DNA of 64,000 nucleotides, taken from positions 1-64,000 of the forward strand of contig JAEUHR010000036.1 in NCBI GenBank assembly GCA_016794425.1. Reading direction: 5' to 3'. This document shows positions 45,491 through 54,406 of this stretch, piece by piece. Origin of the DNA: Planctomycetota bacterium. GTDB lineage: Bacteria; Planctomycetota; UBA1135; UBA2386. The notes under the pieces are model-generated. The model was not told where the DNA came from. It saw only the letters and a list, made by a program, of their open reading frames with translations, and ran no database searches. The translations under genes were made by a program, and so were the position numbers. The number at the start of each line of letters is the position of its first letter. Position 1 is the stretch's first letter.

Positions 45491-46666
45491 ATGCTCCAGA
45501 GCGTGCCCCTGCAGCGCCCCTTCGTTTCCGCCGGCGGACACGCGTTCGTGGCTGAGATCCCCGTGGAGGCACGGCAGGCGCTCGCCGCTGGTTGCGTCGG
45601 TCTGGTGGCCGAGGACGGCAAGGTCGTGGGCCCGGCCGAAGCGCTGCACGATCACATCCGCGCGGCGGGTCGCGGCGCGTTCTCGGTCTGGGGCACGCAT
45701 GTCTACTTGTCGTCGACGGATTACAGCAACTGCAACCAGAACGGGCGTGGCTACGCGCTGCTGATCGTCGATGTCGGATCGCCCGCTCTGCGGGAGGCGC
45801 TGGCGCGTCGCGACGACCTGGTGCTGGACCTGCTGCATCGCAACCGCGAATACAACAACAGCGTGGTGGCGAACTTCCTCGGCTACCACCAGGTCACGAC
45901 TTCGCATCTGCGCCGCCACGGCCTCGCCACGCCGCGCGCCGCGCTGGAACTCGGCACCGGCCGGACGCCGTACACCGCGCTCCGTTTCCTCGCCGCCGGC
46001 GTCGAGCGGTTCGTCGCCAACGACGTGCAGACGATCGAACGGTCCTGGCCGGCCGCGCGGCTGCGTCAGCTCGCGGGTCTGCTCGACCTCGTCGACCAGG
46101 ACGCCGGCGAGCGGCTGCGGGCGCGCACGGTTCCAGCCGCGGACGGCGCGGGCAACGTGACGGTGCGCGGCCTGGAGATCGCCGACAGGTGTCCGTTCGA
46201 GCAGGCACCGATCGGCGGCGGCTTCGATCTGATCTTCTCGACCTCGGTGCTCGAACACGTCGGCCGGCCGCGTCAGGTCGTCGAGCGCATGCACGAGCTG
46301 CTGTGGTCGGGCGGTCACGTGTGGCACTGCATCGACTTGCGCGACCACCGCGACTTCGACCGACCCCTCGACTTCCTGCGGCTGACGGTGGAGCAGTACG
46401 CCGCAATCGACACGGAGAATCGGCTGCGAGCCAGCGACTGGTTGGATCTGTTCTGCGACTGCGGCTTCGAGATCGTCGACCGCCAGTACTCGACACTGCG
46501 GGCCGGCGGCAAGGGCGGCAACGCCGACCTCGTGCACGCATCGGTGCCGCCGGCGACACCGTGGGTCGACGACGCCCTGCGCGCGACGTTCCAGCCGCCG
46601 TTCGCCGCCATGGACGCGACCGACCTGTCGATCCTCGGCCTCACCGTGTTGTGTCGCAAACCGTGA
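45491..46666 (+). CDS. SAM-dependent methyltransferase with a novel N-terminal module
   Basis: Encodes 391 residues. Residues ~4-96 form a copy of the shared module: PLQRPFVSAGGHAF, then LVAEDGKVVGPAEALHDHIR, and SVWGTHVYLSSTDYSNCNQNG (given in part). The class I methyltransferase follows: motif I ALELGTGRTPYTALRFL near residue 155, VERFVANDVQ and motif IV FDLIFSTSVLEHVGRPRQ. The C-terminal part HVWHCIDLRDHRDFDRP fits family 11/UbiE-like enzymes. It probably methylates a sugar or glycan end. Its end overlaps the next start (GTGA). Codon choice is slightly more relaxed than in neighbours. Confidence 0.82.
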   Translation: MLQSVPLQRPFVSAGGHAFVAEIPVEARQALAAGCVGLVAEDGKVVGPAEALHDHIRAAGRGAFSVWGTHVYLSSTDYSNCNQNGRGYALLIVDVGSPALREALARRDDLVLDLLHRNREYNNSVVANFLGYHQVTTSHLRRHGLATPRAALELGTGRTPYTALRFLAAGVERFVANDVQTIERSWPAARLRQLAGLLDLVDQDAGERLRARTVPAADGAGNVTVRGLEIADRCPFEQAPIGGGFDLIFSTSVLEHVGRPRQVVERMHELLWSGGHVWHCIDLRDHRDFDRPLDFLRLTVEQYAAIDTENRLRASDWLDLFCDCGFEIVDRQYSTLRAGGKGGNADLVHASVPPATPWVDDALRATFQPPFAAMDATDLSILGLTVLCRKP

Positions 46667-48633
46667 GCGGGATCGCCGAAGAGGCTACACCGCCCGCGAT
46701 GCAGCGCGGCGACTTGCTGCTGCACCGTCACCTGCAGCAGCTCGGCCAGCCGGTCGTCGTGATATCCGCCGAGCCGGTGCCGGCGTGGTTGCGTTCGCTG
46801 CCTGGGCTCACCGAAGTGTTGTCGCCGGCCGCGTGCTGCGAATGGCGACCCACGACCGCCGCCGCGGTCGCCGTGTTGCCGGACGAAGCGGGGATCGATG
46901 CGGCCGTGCTCGCGACCTGGCAGAGCCATGGCGTGCGGCTCGCGCGACGTCACGGTTCCGGGTGGCGCGTCGCCGAGGGCCCCCTGCCGCGGTCCGTCGG
47001 TGGCTTCGCCGAGTGGTTCGTGCGCCGGCTGCCCGTCGTCGCGGGCTGGTTCGGCGTGCTGCCGTTGCAGGCGCCGTTCCGCCACGACGGCGGGCACTGC
47101 TGGTGGGTGTCGTTGCGTGGGCTGCGCCGGCGGCCGCCCGGGAATGCGCGTGTGCCGATGGTGTTCGAGGATGGCCGTCCGTTGCCGCACCCGGACAGCA
47201 TCCACGACGACATCCGCCGGCTTGGCGGTGGCCGCTATTCGGTGTGGGGCGACGGTCTCTACTTCTCCACCAGCGACGGCAGCGACCCGGCGCACAACGG
47301 TCGTCGCTACGAGGCGCGCATCGTGGTGCCGGGGGGGGCGGGCGAACTGACCGCACCCGAGCACGACGAGACGTCGTTCGCCGCCCATCTGGCCGGCCTC
47401 GCGCGCAACCGTTCGGGACCGCCGCCCGTGGGTCGCCGCGTGCTGATCGTCATCAGCTCGCTCGGGCCGGGCGGCGCCGAGCGCCAGTTCGCCTACCTCG
47501 TGCGGGGTCTGTGTGAACGTGGTTTCGAACCGGGCATCCTGTCGCTGGACGGCTTCGAGGGGCCGGCCGGTCACTACCTGTCGCTGCTGCGGGGCCTTCG
47601 CGTCGAGTTGCTCGACGGCAGTCGGGTGAACCCGGACTTCACCCCCGAGCGTGTCGGGGACGCGACCCGGTGTGCTGCCGCGGTCGAGGCACTGGTGCGC
47701 GCGCCGGACGTGTTCGCCAACGAACTGTTCCGCATCGCGTCGCACGTGTCCGTGTTCGCGCCGGACGTGCTCCATTGCGCCCTCGACAAGCCGAACGTGC
47801 TCGGCGCGATCGCCGGGCTGTGTGTCGGCGTGCCGCGCATCGTGCTGTCGCTGCGCAACGTGAACCCGAGCCACATCCCGAGGCTCGAACTGCCTTGGTT
47901 CCGGCGGTGGTACGGCGTGGTCGCCGGGCTGCGCGGCGTCGTGTTGTCGGCCAACTCTCGTGCCGGTGGTGCTGACTACGCGGCGTGGATCGGCGTACCG
48001 GTCGACAGGGTCGCCACCGTGCACAACGGTCTCGATGCCGATGCCGTGCGCGTGCCTGCCGAAGATGCAGTCACGGCGCTGCGACGCAGCCGCGGCCTCG
48101 CCGACGGGGATCCGGCGCTGGTGGGGGTGTTCCGCATCTCCGCCGAGAAGCGACCCGCGCTCTGGCTCGAGGTCGTGGCGGCGCTGCGGCAGCGCCTGCC
48201 GCGTCTGCACGCGTTCCACGTCGGCGACGGTCCGGACGCGGCTTCCATGGATGCGCGGATCGCCGAGCTGGGGCTCGGCGACGTGGTGCATCGGCTCGGC
48301 CGTCAGGCGGATCCTGCCGTGGCGATCTGCGCCGCCGACCTGCTGCTGCTCGTGTCCGAGTTCGAGGGCGTGCCGAACGTCGCGCTCGAAGCGCAATGGC
48401 TGCAGCGGCCGGTCGTCACGACCGCCGCCGGCGGCGCGGCCGAGGCCGTGCACGACGGGGTCACAGGCCGCGTCGTCGAGCTGCCGACGGCGGTGGCGCT
48501 GGCGGCCGCCTGCGCCGACCTGCTCGCCAATCGGGAACGGGCGCGGCAGATGGGCCAGGCCGGGCGCGCGTTCGTCGCGCGGGCCTTCGCCGTCGACCGC
48601 ATGGTCGACGAGAGCGTCGCGCTCTACCGGTGA
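46663..48633 (+). CDS. Family 4 glycosyltransferase with novel N-terminal modules
   Basis: Encodes 656 residues from GTG 46663, with the GTGA overlap; ATG 46699 is an alternative. Residues ~13-110 are a domain starting RGDLLLHRHLQQLGQPVVV. Residues ~134-224 are a copy of the shared module (PLQAPFRHDGGHCWW, HDDIRRLGGGRYSVWGDGL, then SDPAHNGRRYEARI). The GT-B fold follows from ~255: VLIVISSLGPGGAERQFAYL, with the C-terminal donor site EFEGVPNVALEAQWLQRPVV. Both upstream domains are also present in the AsnB fusion. It probably adds a sugar to the exported glycan. Confidence 0.85.
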   Translation: MSGIAEEATPPAMQRGDLLLHRHLQQLGQPVVVISAEPVPAWLRSLPGLTEVLSPAACCEWRPTTAAAVAVLPDEAGIDAAVLATWQSHGVRLARRHGSGWRVAEGPLPRSVGGFAEWFVRRLPVVAGWFGVLPLQAPFRHDGGHCWWVSLRGLRRRPPGNARVPMVFEDGRPLPHPDSIHDDIRRLGGGRYSVWGDGLYFSTSDGSDPAHNGRRYEARIVVPGGAGELTAPEHDETSFAAHLAGLARNRSGPPPVGRRVLIVISSLGPGGAERQFAYLVRGLCERGFEPGILSLDGFEGPAGHYLSLLRGLRVELLDGSRVNPDFTPERVGDATRCAAAVEALVRAPDVFANELFRIASHVSVFAPDVLHCALDKPNVLGAIAGLCVGVPRIVLSLRNVNPSHIPRLELPWFRRWYGVVAGLRGVVLSANSRAGGADYAAWIGVPVDRVATVHNGLDADAVRVPAEDAVTALRRSRGLADGDPALVGVFRISAEKRPALWLEVVAALRQRLPRLHAFHVGDGPDAASMDARIAELGLGDVVHRLGRQADPAVAICAADLLLLVSEFEGVPNVALEAQWLQRPVVTTAAGGAAEAVHDGVTGRVVELPTAVALAAACADLLANRERARQMGQAGRAFVARAFAVDRMVDESVALYR

Positions 48634-48730
48634 CTCGCTTCGGCCGCCGAGCAGTTCGTGATGAGCGGCGAGGTGTACGGCGACGGCGCAGCCGGCATGC
48701 TCGCCGGGGCCGGCCACCCGGCGCGGGGAG

Positions 48731-51700
48731 TCACGAAGGCGATCCGCGGTAGATGGCCAGCGTGTCGTCGACCATGCGCGGCAGCGAGAAGCGCTGCTGC
48801 ACGGCGGCATGGCCGGCGTCGCCCATGCGCGCGCGCAGCGCCGGGTCCTGCAGCAGCCCCGCGACCGCCGCGCCGAGTCCGTCGGCGTCGCCGACGTCGC
48901 ACAGCCTGCCGTGCACGCCGTCCTCGACGACCTCGACGCAGCCGCCGGCGCGCGTCGCGACGACCGGGCGGCGGAACCACATCGCCTCGAGCAAGGCGTT
49001 CGGCGTGCCTTCGATGCGCGAGGTCAGCAGCACGACGTCGGCGGTGCCGTGGATCGTCGCCACGTCGTGGCGACGGCCGACCAGGTGCAGGCGTGGTTCG
49101 ATCGCGAGCTCACGCGCCAGCTGTTCGACGTCGCGCTGCATCGGGCCGATGCCGGCCAGCACGGCGTGCAAGTCCGGCACGCGACGCAGCGCCGCCGCGA
49201 TCGCGCGCACGAACACCAGCGGCTGCTTCTCCTCGGCGAGCCGCAGCAGGCCGGCGCACAGCGGCGCCTGCAGCGGGATGCCGAACTCGGCGCGGAACGC
49301 CTGCCGTTCGGCGTCGCTCGAGCTGCCGAGGGCGGCGGTGTCGAGCCCGTTGCGCACCAGCCGGAAGCCCGGGTCGACGCCGAGCCAGGCGCGGTAGTCG
49401 TCGGCGCAGACGCGGCTGTTCGCGAACATGCGCACCCGCGGGCTCGTCGCCAACAGCCGGTAGTACGGTGCGAACCACGGCCGCAGCTGGTGCGGGTAGT
49501 GCGTCGGGTTGAAGCTGCGGATGCCGAGCGCCGCCAGCGGCACGCCGGCCAGCAGCGCGGCGATGCCGCCGCTGATGTTCGGCCCGTCGAGGCAGCAGTG
49601 CGCGACGTCGGGCTGCAGGGTCGCGAAGTGCGAGAACAGCCGCCAGACCTCGTCGCGCAGTCCCGCCGGCAGGCTCGCCAGCAGGCGCAGGCGCCGGTCG
49701 CAGCGCGCGGCCGCGCCGAGGGTGAACCGCGCCGCCGGGTGGTTGGCGGCGACCAGTTCGACGCCGGTGCCGTGCAGCAGCGCGCGGTAGTGGCCGGCGC
49801 TGCCGTCGAGGCCGGACAACGCGAGCACGCTGACGCGGTGGCCGCGGCGGTCGAGTTCGACGGCGAGGTTGCACAGCTGGCGTTCGGTGCCGCCGGGATG
49901 CAGCGCGCCGATCACCATCGCGATGCGGCTGCCGGTGCCGAGTTCCGGCACGTGCGGTGCGGGCTCGGCCGCGAGCTGCGCCAGTTCACGGTCGAACTCG
50001 GCCGGCGACGCCAGCGCGGGCTGCAGCTCGACGCCCTGGCGCGCGTCGTCGTGGGCCAGCGTCGAACCGGGCGGGTACAGCACCAGCTGGTAGGTGCGGC
50101 CGTTGCGGTTCGGGTTGCCGTTGTCGCTGGCGGCGAACCAGATCATGTCGTCCCAGACCGAGTAGCGGCCGAGGCCGAGCCGGCGCACGTCCTCGTGCAC
50201 CGCGTCGGCGGGGCCGAGCGCCGTGCCGTCCTCGAGCACGACCGGGCGCCAGCCCTGCTGCAGCAGCGCCAGCGGCACGCGCATGCGACGCAGTGACGCG
50301 AGCCAGCAGGCGCCGCCGTCGTGCGGGAACGGCCGGCGGAAGCGGAACCGCAGCGGCAGGGGCCCGGGCTGCCGACGCTGGCGCAGCCGTTCGAGGCCTT
50401 CGCGCGCATCGAGCGCCAGGTGCGCCAGCGGCGTGCGGCCGAGGAAGTGCAGCAGGCCGCCGCGCGTGCTCGACTGCAGCGCGACCAGGTAGCGGCGGCC
50501 GTTCGTGGTCGGATCGCTGTTGTCGCTGGCGGAGAACCACAGCCACTCGCCGTCGAGCGCGTGGCGGCCGCGGCCGAAGTGCACGATCGCCTGCGGGCTG
50601 CTGCCGTCGTGCGGCAGGCGGCGGTCGTTCTCGTAGACGACGAGCCGCGCGGTGCGGTCGAGGGCGCGCGCCCGCGCGAGCTTGGGCAGCGCGATGCGCC
50701 ACGCGAAGCCGCCCGCCGGTTCGATCGCGCCGGGCCGCGCCGGCAGCCGTTCGCCGAACAGCCGGTCGGCGAGACGCGGCGGCGTGCCGCCGCCGACGGT
50801 TGCGCTGGCGGCCGTGTCGCGCGCGCGCCAGCGGTCGCCGATGCGGTGCAGGATCGTCTGGCCGCGTTCCGACAGCGCGCCGACCACGTCGGCGTGCGCC
50901 TCGCGCAGCGGCGTCGTGAACACCGCCGGGCCCAGCGGCAGTCCGGCCAGCAGTGCGTGGTCGGGCGGTGCGGTGCCGTTCCAGTCGAGCACGCGGTTGT
51001 GCATGGGGGCCGGCGTCTCGGTCGGCTGCGGCGTCACCAGCAGCGAGCCGGCCGGCAGTTCGTGCACCCAGCTCGGCAGCTCGTCGGCGCAGAACACGAT
51101 CGGCGGCAGCGCCTGCGACCGCAGGTGCTGGCACAGCAGCAGGTCCTCCTGGCGGCAGCCGGTGCCGATCGCTTCGGCGAGCGGTCGCACCTCGATCGGC
51201 GCCGCGGTGGTCGCCGGTTCGCCGCGCCGCTGCGCGTGCTGGCGCAGCCAGATCTCGAGCACCAGCACCAGCCAGGCCTGGTAGAACGAGAAGTTGCCCG
51301 GGCTCGCGAGCCGCCGCGCGTACGCCGCGCGGCCCTTCGCGTCGATCCACTGCGCCAGCTTGCTGTCGCCGACCAGCACCAGCTCCTGCAGCCAGGCGAG
51401 CATCTTGTCGCGGCCCCAGCCGGTCTTGGTCGGCACGCCGAAGCCCATCTTGCGGCGGTCGAGCCACTGCCGCGGCAGGTAGCGCTGCGCGACCTCCTTC
51501 AGCACCAGCTTGCCCTGCGGGCCGAGCAGGCTGCCCGGTGCGTAGCAGTCGTCGACCGCGAGCTGCTCGGCGAACGCGGCCAGTTCGCGGCTCAGGAACG
51601 GCGTGCGCACCTCGAGCGAGTGCTGCATCGACATCCGGTCGACCTTGGGCAACACGGCGCCGGGCATGTAGTGCGCGGCGTCGTAGGCGCGCATGCGGTG

Positions 51701-53035
51701 CAGCAACGGCCCCGGGTCGCGGCCCATGCGGCGTCGCAGCGACGCCAGCAGCGCGGCCGTGCGGGGCGGCACCGCGCCGAACAGCTCGGCGAGGTGTTCG
51801 TCGCAGTGGATCAGCATGCGGCTGCCGAAGTACTGCCGCCCGGCGTCGAAGTCGGCGAGCCTGCTCTCGTCCTGCAGCGTCGCGAAGTAGCGGCCGTAGC
51901 CGCCGAACATCTCGTCGCCGCCGTCGCCGGACAGGCAGACCGTGACCTGCTCCTTGGCGATCTTCGACACCAGGAACGTCGGCAGGCACGAGCTGTCGCC
52001 GTTCGGTTCGTCGAGCACGGTGCCGATGTGGTGCATCAGCGGCAGCACGTCGAGTTCGAGCACGCGGTCGTGGTGGTCGGTGCCGAGGTGCTGCGCGACC
52101 TGGCGCGCGAACAGGTGTTCGGTCTCGTCGGGCGCGTTCTCGAAACCGATCGAGAATGTCTTCACGGTGCCGCCGAGCGCCTTCGTCATCAGCGCGACGA
52201 CCGTCGAGCTGTCGACGCCGCCGGACAGGAACGCACCGAGCGGCACATCGGCGATCATGCGGCGCCGGATCAGCCGCAGCAGGATCGCCTCGAGTTCTTC
52301 GGCCAGTTCGCCCATCGGCCGCGACGGCCGCACGCCGCCGCGCGGTGCGAACGCGAAGTGGCGGCCGATCCGCGTCTCGCCGCCGGCGTGCAGGCGCAGC
52401 CAGTGGCCGGGCTTCAGCTTCTGCGCGTGGCGGTAGATCGAGCGCGGCGCGTCGACGTACTGCAGCGCCAGGTACTCGGCGATCGTGTCGGCGTCGATCG
52501 CCGGATCGAAGCCCGGCACGCGCGTCAGGGCGTGCAGCTCACTGGCGAACGCGAACCAGCCCGGCCCCTGGCTCCAGTAGAGCGGCTTCTCGCCGAACGG
52601 ATCGCGCGCCAGCAGCAGCGTGCGCTCGGCGCTGTGCCAGTGCGCGAACGCGAACTGGCCGTCGAGCCGTTCGATCGCGCCTTCGCCGCGGCCGGCGAGC
52701 AGGTGCAGCAGCACCTCGGTGTCGCTGCGGGTCGCGAATGCGTGGCCCTGCGCCTCGAGTTCCTGCCGCAGCTCGAGGTAGTTGTAGATCTCGCCGTTGA
52801 ACGACAGCGCGTGGCGGCCGTCGCCGAGCACGAATGGCTGGTGGCCGCCGGAGCTGGTGTCGATGATCGACAGGCGCCGGTGCGCCAGCGCGCAGGCCCC
52901 GTCCGGCGACAGCCAGACGCCGCGGTCGTCCGGGCCGCGGTACGGCATGCTGTCGGCCATCGCCGCGGCGATGCGCGTACGTTCCTCGGGGCTCCACTTC
53001 CCCTCGAGGTCGACGATGCCCGCAATGCCGCACAT
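48731..53035 (-). CDS. Asparagine synthetase (glutamine-hydrolysing) fused to a family 4 glycosyltransferase
   Basis: Encodes 1434 residues in one uninterrupted frame. Residues 1-~610 are an AsnB: catalytic Cys2 (MCGIAGIVD), glutaminase site LSFNGEIYNYLELR, and the synthetase PP-loop FLSGGVDSSTV near residue 268 with CLSGDGGDEMFGGYGRYF. From ~629 come the DLLLCQHLRSQ domain shared with the neighbouring GT4, then two copies of the shared module (~774-854, ending SDPTTNGRRYLVAL; ~894-989, with LGRYSVWDDMIWF), then a complete GT4 (~1030-1434; ALHPGGTERQL, RIEGTPNALLEAMWFRRPVV). In polysaccharide clusters, AsnB-like proteins amidate uronic acids, so amidation coupled to transfer is a likely role. 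CAGAAT lies 12 nt before ATG. Confidence 0.87.
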   Translation of the reverse strand: MCGIAGIVDLEGKWSPEERTRIAAAMADSMPYRGPDDRGVWLSPDGACALAHRRLSIIDTSSGGHQPFVLGDGRHALSFNGEIYNYLELRQELEAQGHAFATRSDTEVLLHLLAGRGEGAIERLDGQFAFAHWHSAERTLLLARDPFGEKPLYWSQGPGWFAFASELHALTRVPGFDPAIDADTIAEYLALQYVDAPRSIYRHAQKLKPGHWLRLHAGGETRIGRHFAFAPRGGVRPSRPMGELAEELEAILLRLIRRRMIADVPLGAFLSGGVDSSTVVALMTKALGGTVKTFSIGFENAPDETEHLFARQVAQHLGTDHHDRVLELDVLPLMHHIGTVLDEPNGDSSCLPTFLVSKIAKEQVTVCLSGDGGDEMFGGYGRYFATLQDESRLADFDAGRQYFGSRMLIHCDEHLAELFGAVPPRTAALLASLRRRMGRDPGPLLHRMRAYDAAHYMPGAVLPKVDRMSMQHSLEVRTPFLSRELAAFAEQLAVDDCYAPGSLLGPQGKLVLKEVAQRYLPRQWLDRRKMGFGVPTKTGWGRDKMLAWLQELVLVGDSKLAQWIDAKGRAAYARRLASPGNFSFYQAWLVLVLEIWLRQHAQRRGEPATTAAPIEVRPLAEAIGTGCRQEDLLLCQHLRSQALPPIVFCADELPSWVHELPAGSLLVTPQPTETPAPMHNRVLDWNGTAPPDHALLAGLPLGPAVFTTPLREAHADVVGALSERGQTILHRIGDRWRARDTAASATVGGGTPPRLADRLFGERLPARPGAIEPAGGFAWRIALPKLARARALDRTARLVVYENDRRLPHDGSSPQAIVHFGRGRHALDGEWLWFSASDNSDPTTNGRRYLVALQSSTRGGLLHFLGRTPLAHLALDAREGLERLRQRRQPGPLPLRFRFRRPFPHDGGACWLASLRRMRVPLALLQQGWRPVVLEDGTALGPADAVHEDVRRLGLGRYSVWDDMIWFAASDNGNPNRNGRTYQLVLYPPGSTLAHDDARQGVELQPALASPAEFDRELAQLAAEPAPHVPELGTGSRIAMVIGALHPGGTERQLCNLAVELDRRGHRVSVLALSGLDGSAGHYRALLHGTGVELVAANHPAARFTLGAAARCDRRLRLLASLPAGLRDEVWRLFSHFATLQPDVAHCCLDGPNISGGIAALLAGVPLAALGIRSFNPTHYPHQLRPWFAPYYRLLATSPRVRMFANSRVCADDYRAWLGVDPGFRLVRNGLDTAALGSSSDAERQAFRAEFGIPLQAPLCAGLLRLAEEKQPLVFVRAIAAALRRVPDLHAVLAGIGPMQRDVEQLARELAIEPRLHLVGRRHDVATIHGTADVVLLTSRIEGTPNALLEAMWFRRPVVATRAGGCVEVVEDGVHGRLCDVGDADGLGAAVAGLLQDPALRARMGDAGHAAVQQRFSLPRMVDDTLAIYRGSPS

Positions 53036-53179
53036 GTGTCGGCGACGATTCTGCGGCTCGGCCGCGCGGATGCAATCGAGCGCTGCGAACGTCCGGCGGT
53101 GGTGGCGCCGCGCCGTACGCGCGCCGGCGGCGGGCCGCGGCTGGACTGTGCCCGGTGCGAACGGCAGGATGGACGCCGC
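53036..53179. other. Divergent promoter region in the polysaccharide locus
   Basis: This 144-bp gap separates the divergently read AsnB fusion and a glycosyltransferase gene. CAGAAT (minus, 53048-53053) and CAGGAT (plus, 53165-53170) lie 12 and 9 nt before the respective start codons. These are one base away from the TANNNT pattern. Nothing else is seen. Confidence 0.4.
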
Positions 53180-54406
53180 ATGGCTCCGCGCGCGCTGCGC
53201 TTCCTGTTCGCCCGGCGCGGCGAGAGCCTCGGCACGCTGGTCGGCCTGTTCTGGCGGTCGTTGCGCGCCGAAGGCCTCGGGCCGACCTGGCGCCGGCTCC
53301 GCAGCTACGTCGGCACGGTCGCGGCCGCGGCCGAGACGCCGCTGCCGCCGCGGTCGACGCAGAAGGACGTGTTGTGGGTCGCGGGCTGCCCCGGCCACCC
53401 GCGGCGGTGGCGCTGCGAGCACGCGCTCGAGCGGCTGCAGCTGGCGGGCGGCAGCGGCGACGTCGTCGACTGGCCGGCGGTGCCGCTGGCCGACTACCTG
53501 GACTGCTACCGGACGTTCGTGCTGCAGCGCGTGCCGCACGAGCCGTCGGTCGCGGCGTTCGTGGCGGCCGCGCGCGCGGCCGGCAAGCGCGTCGTCGTCG
53601 ACGTCGACGACCTGGTGATCCACGAACGCTACGGTCCCGAGCTGCCGATCCTGGCCGGCTACGGCGAACTCGGCCGCGAGCTGTACGTGCAGCAGCTGCG
53701 CCGCATCGGCCAGGTGCTGGCGCTGGTCGAGGCCGCGCAGGCGGCGACGGCGACGCTGGCGCGCGAGCTGCAGCGCTGCTTCCCGCACCTGCAGGTCGAG
53801 GTCGTGCGCAACGTCGCCAGCCGCGCGATGGTCGAGCGCAGCGCCGCCGCGCTCGGCGTCGCCGCCGACCGGGCCGAGGACGGCACCGTCACGCTGGGCT
53901 ACTTCGCCGGCACGCGCACGCACGACGCCGACCTGGGGACGATCGCCGACGCGCTGGCCGCGGTGCTGGCGGCGCGGCCGGCCGCGCGCCTGCTGCTGGT
54001 GGGCGAGGTCGAACCGCCGGCGGCGCTGCGGCCGTTCGCGGCGCGCATCGAGCGGCGGCCGCCGGTGCCGTGGCCCGAGCTGCCGGCGCTGCTGCGCCGA
54101 GCCGACGTGCACCTGGTGCCGCTGACCGACACCCTGTTCACCGCCTGCAAGAGCGAGCTGAAGTGGGTCGAGGCGGCACTGGTGGGGCGACCCGTGGTCG
54201 CCGCGGCGGTGGGGCCGTACCGCGACTGCGTGCGCCCCGGCCAGAACGGCTGGCTCGCGGCCGACGCCGCGGCGTTCGCGGCGGCGCTGCTGGCGGCGAT
54301 CGACGACCCGGCGGCGCGCGTGCGGCTCGGCGCTGCGGCGCGCGCCGAGGTGCTGGCTCAGTGGACCACGGCCGCCGGTGCGGCTCGGCCGCAGACCTCG
54401 GCGTAG
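53180..54406 (+). CDS. Family 4-like glycosyltransferase
   Basis: Encodes 408 residues. The N-terminal domain has VLWVAGCPGHPRRWRCEHALERL and RVVVDVDDLVIHERYG. The C-terminal GT-B domain has LGYFAGTRTHDADLGTIADAL (an acceptor-side motif seen in GT4 proteins) and the donor end ELKWVEAALVGRPVVAA with PGQNGWLAAD. The classic EGxPxxxLEA motif is reduced to SELKWVEAAL. Its last 49 bp overlap the convergent neighbouring glycosyltransferase gene. Role: sugar addition in surface-polysaccharide assembly. Confidence 0.85.
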   Translation: MAPRALRFLFARRGESLGTLVGLFWRSLRAEGLGPTWRRLRSYVGTVAAAAETPLPPRSTQKDVLWVAGCPGHPRRWRCEHALERLQLAGGSGDVVDWPAVPLADYLDCYRTFVLQRVPHEPSVAAFVAAARAAGKRVVVDVDDLVIHERYGPELPILAGYGELGRELYVQQLRRIGQVLALVEAAQAATATLARELQRCFPHLQVEVVRNVASRAMVERSAAALGVAADRAEDGTVTLGYFAGTRTHDADLGTIADALAAVLAARPAARLLLVGEVEPPAALRPFAARIERRPPVPWPELPALLRRADVHLVPLTDTLFTACKSELKWVEAALVGRPVVAAAVGPYRDCVRPGQNGWLAADAAAFAAALLAAIDDPAARVRLGAAARAEVLAQWTTAAGAARPQTSA

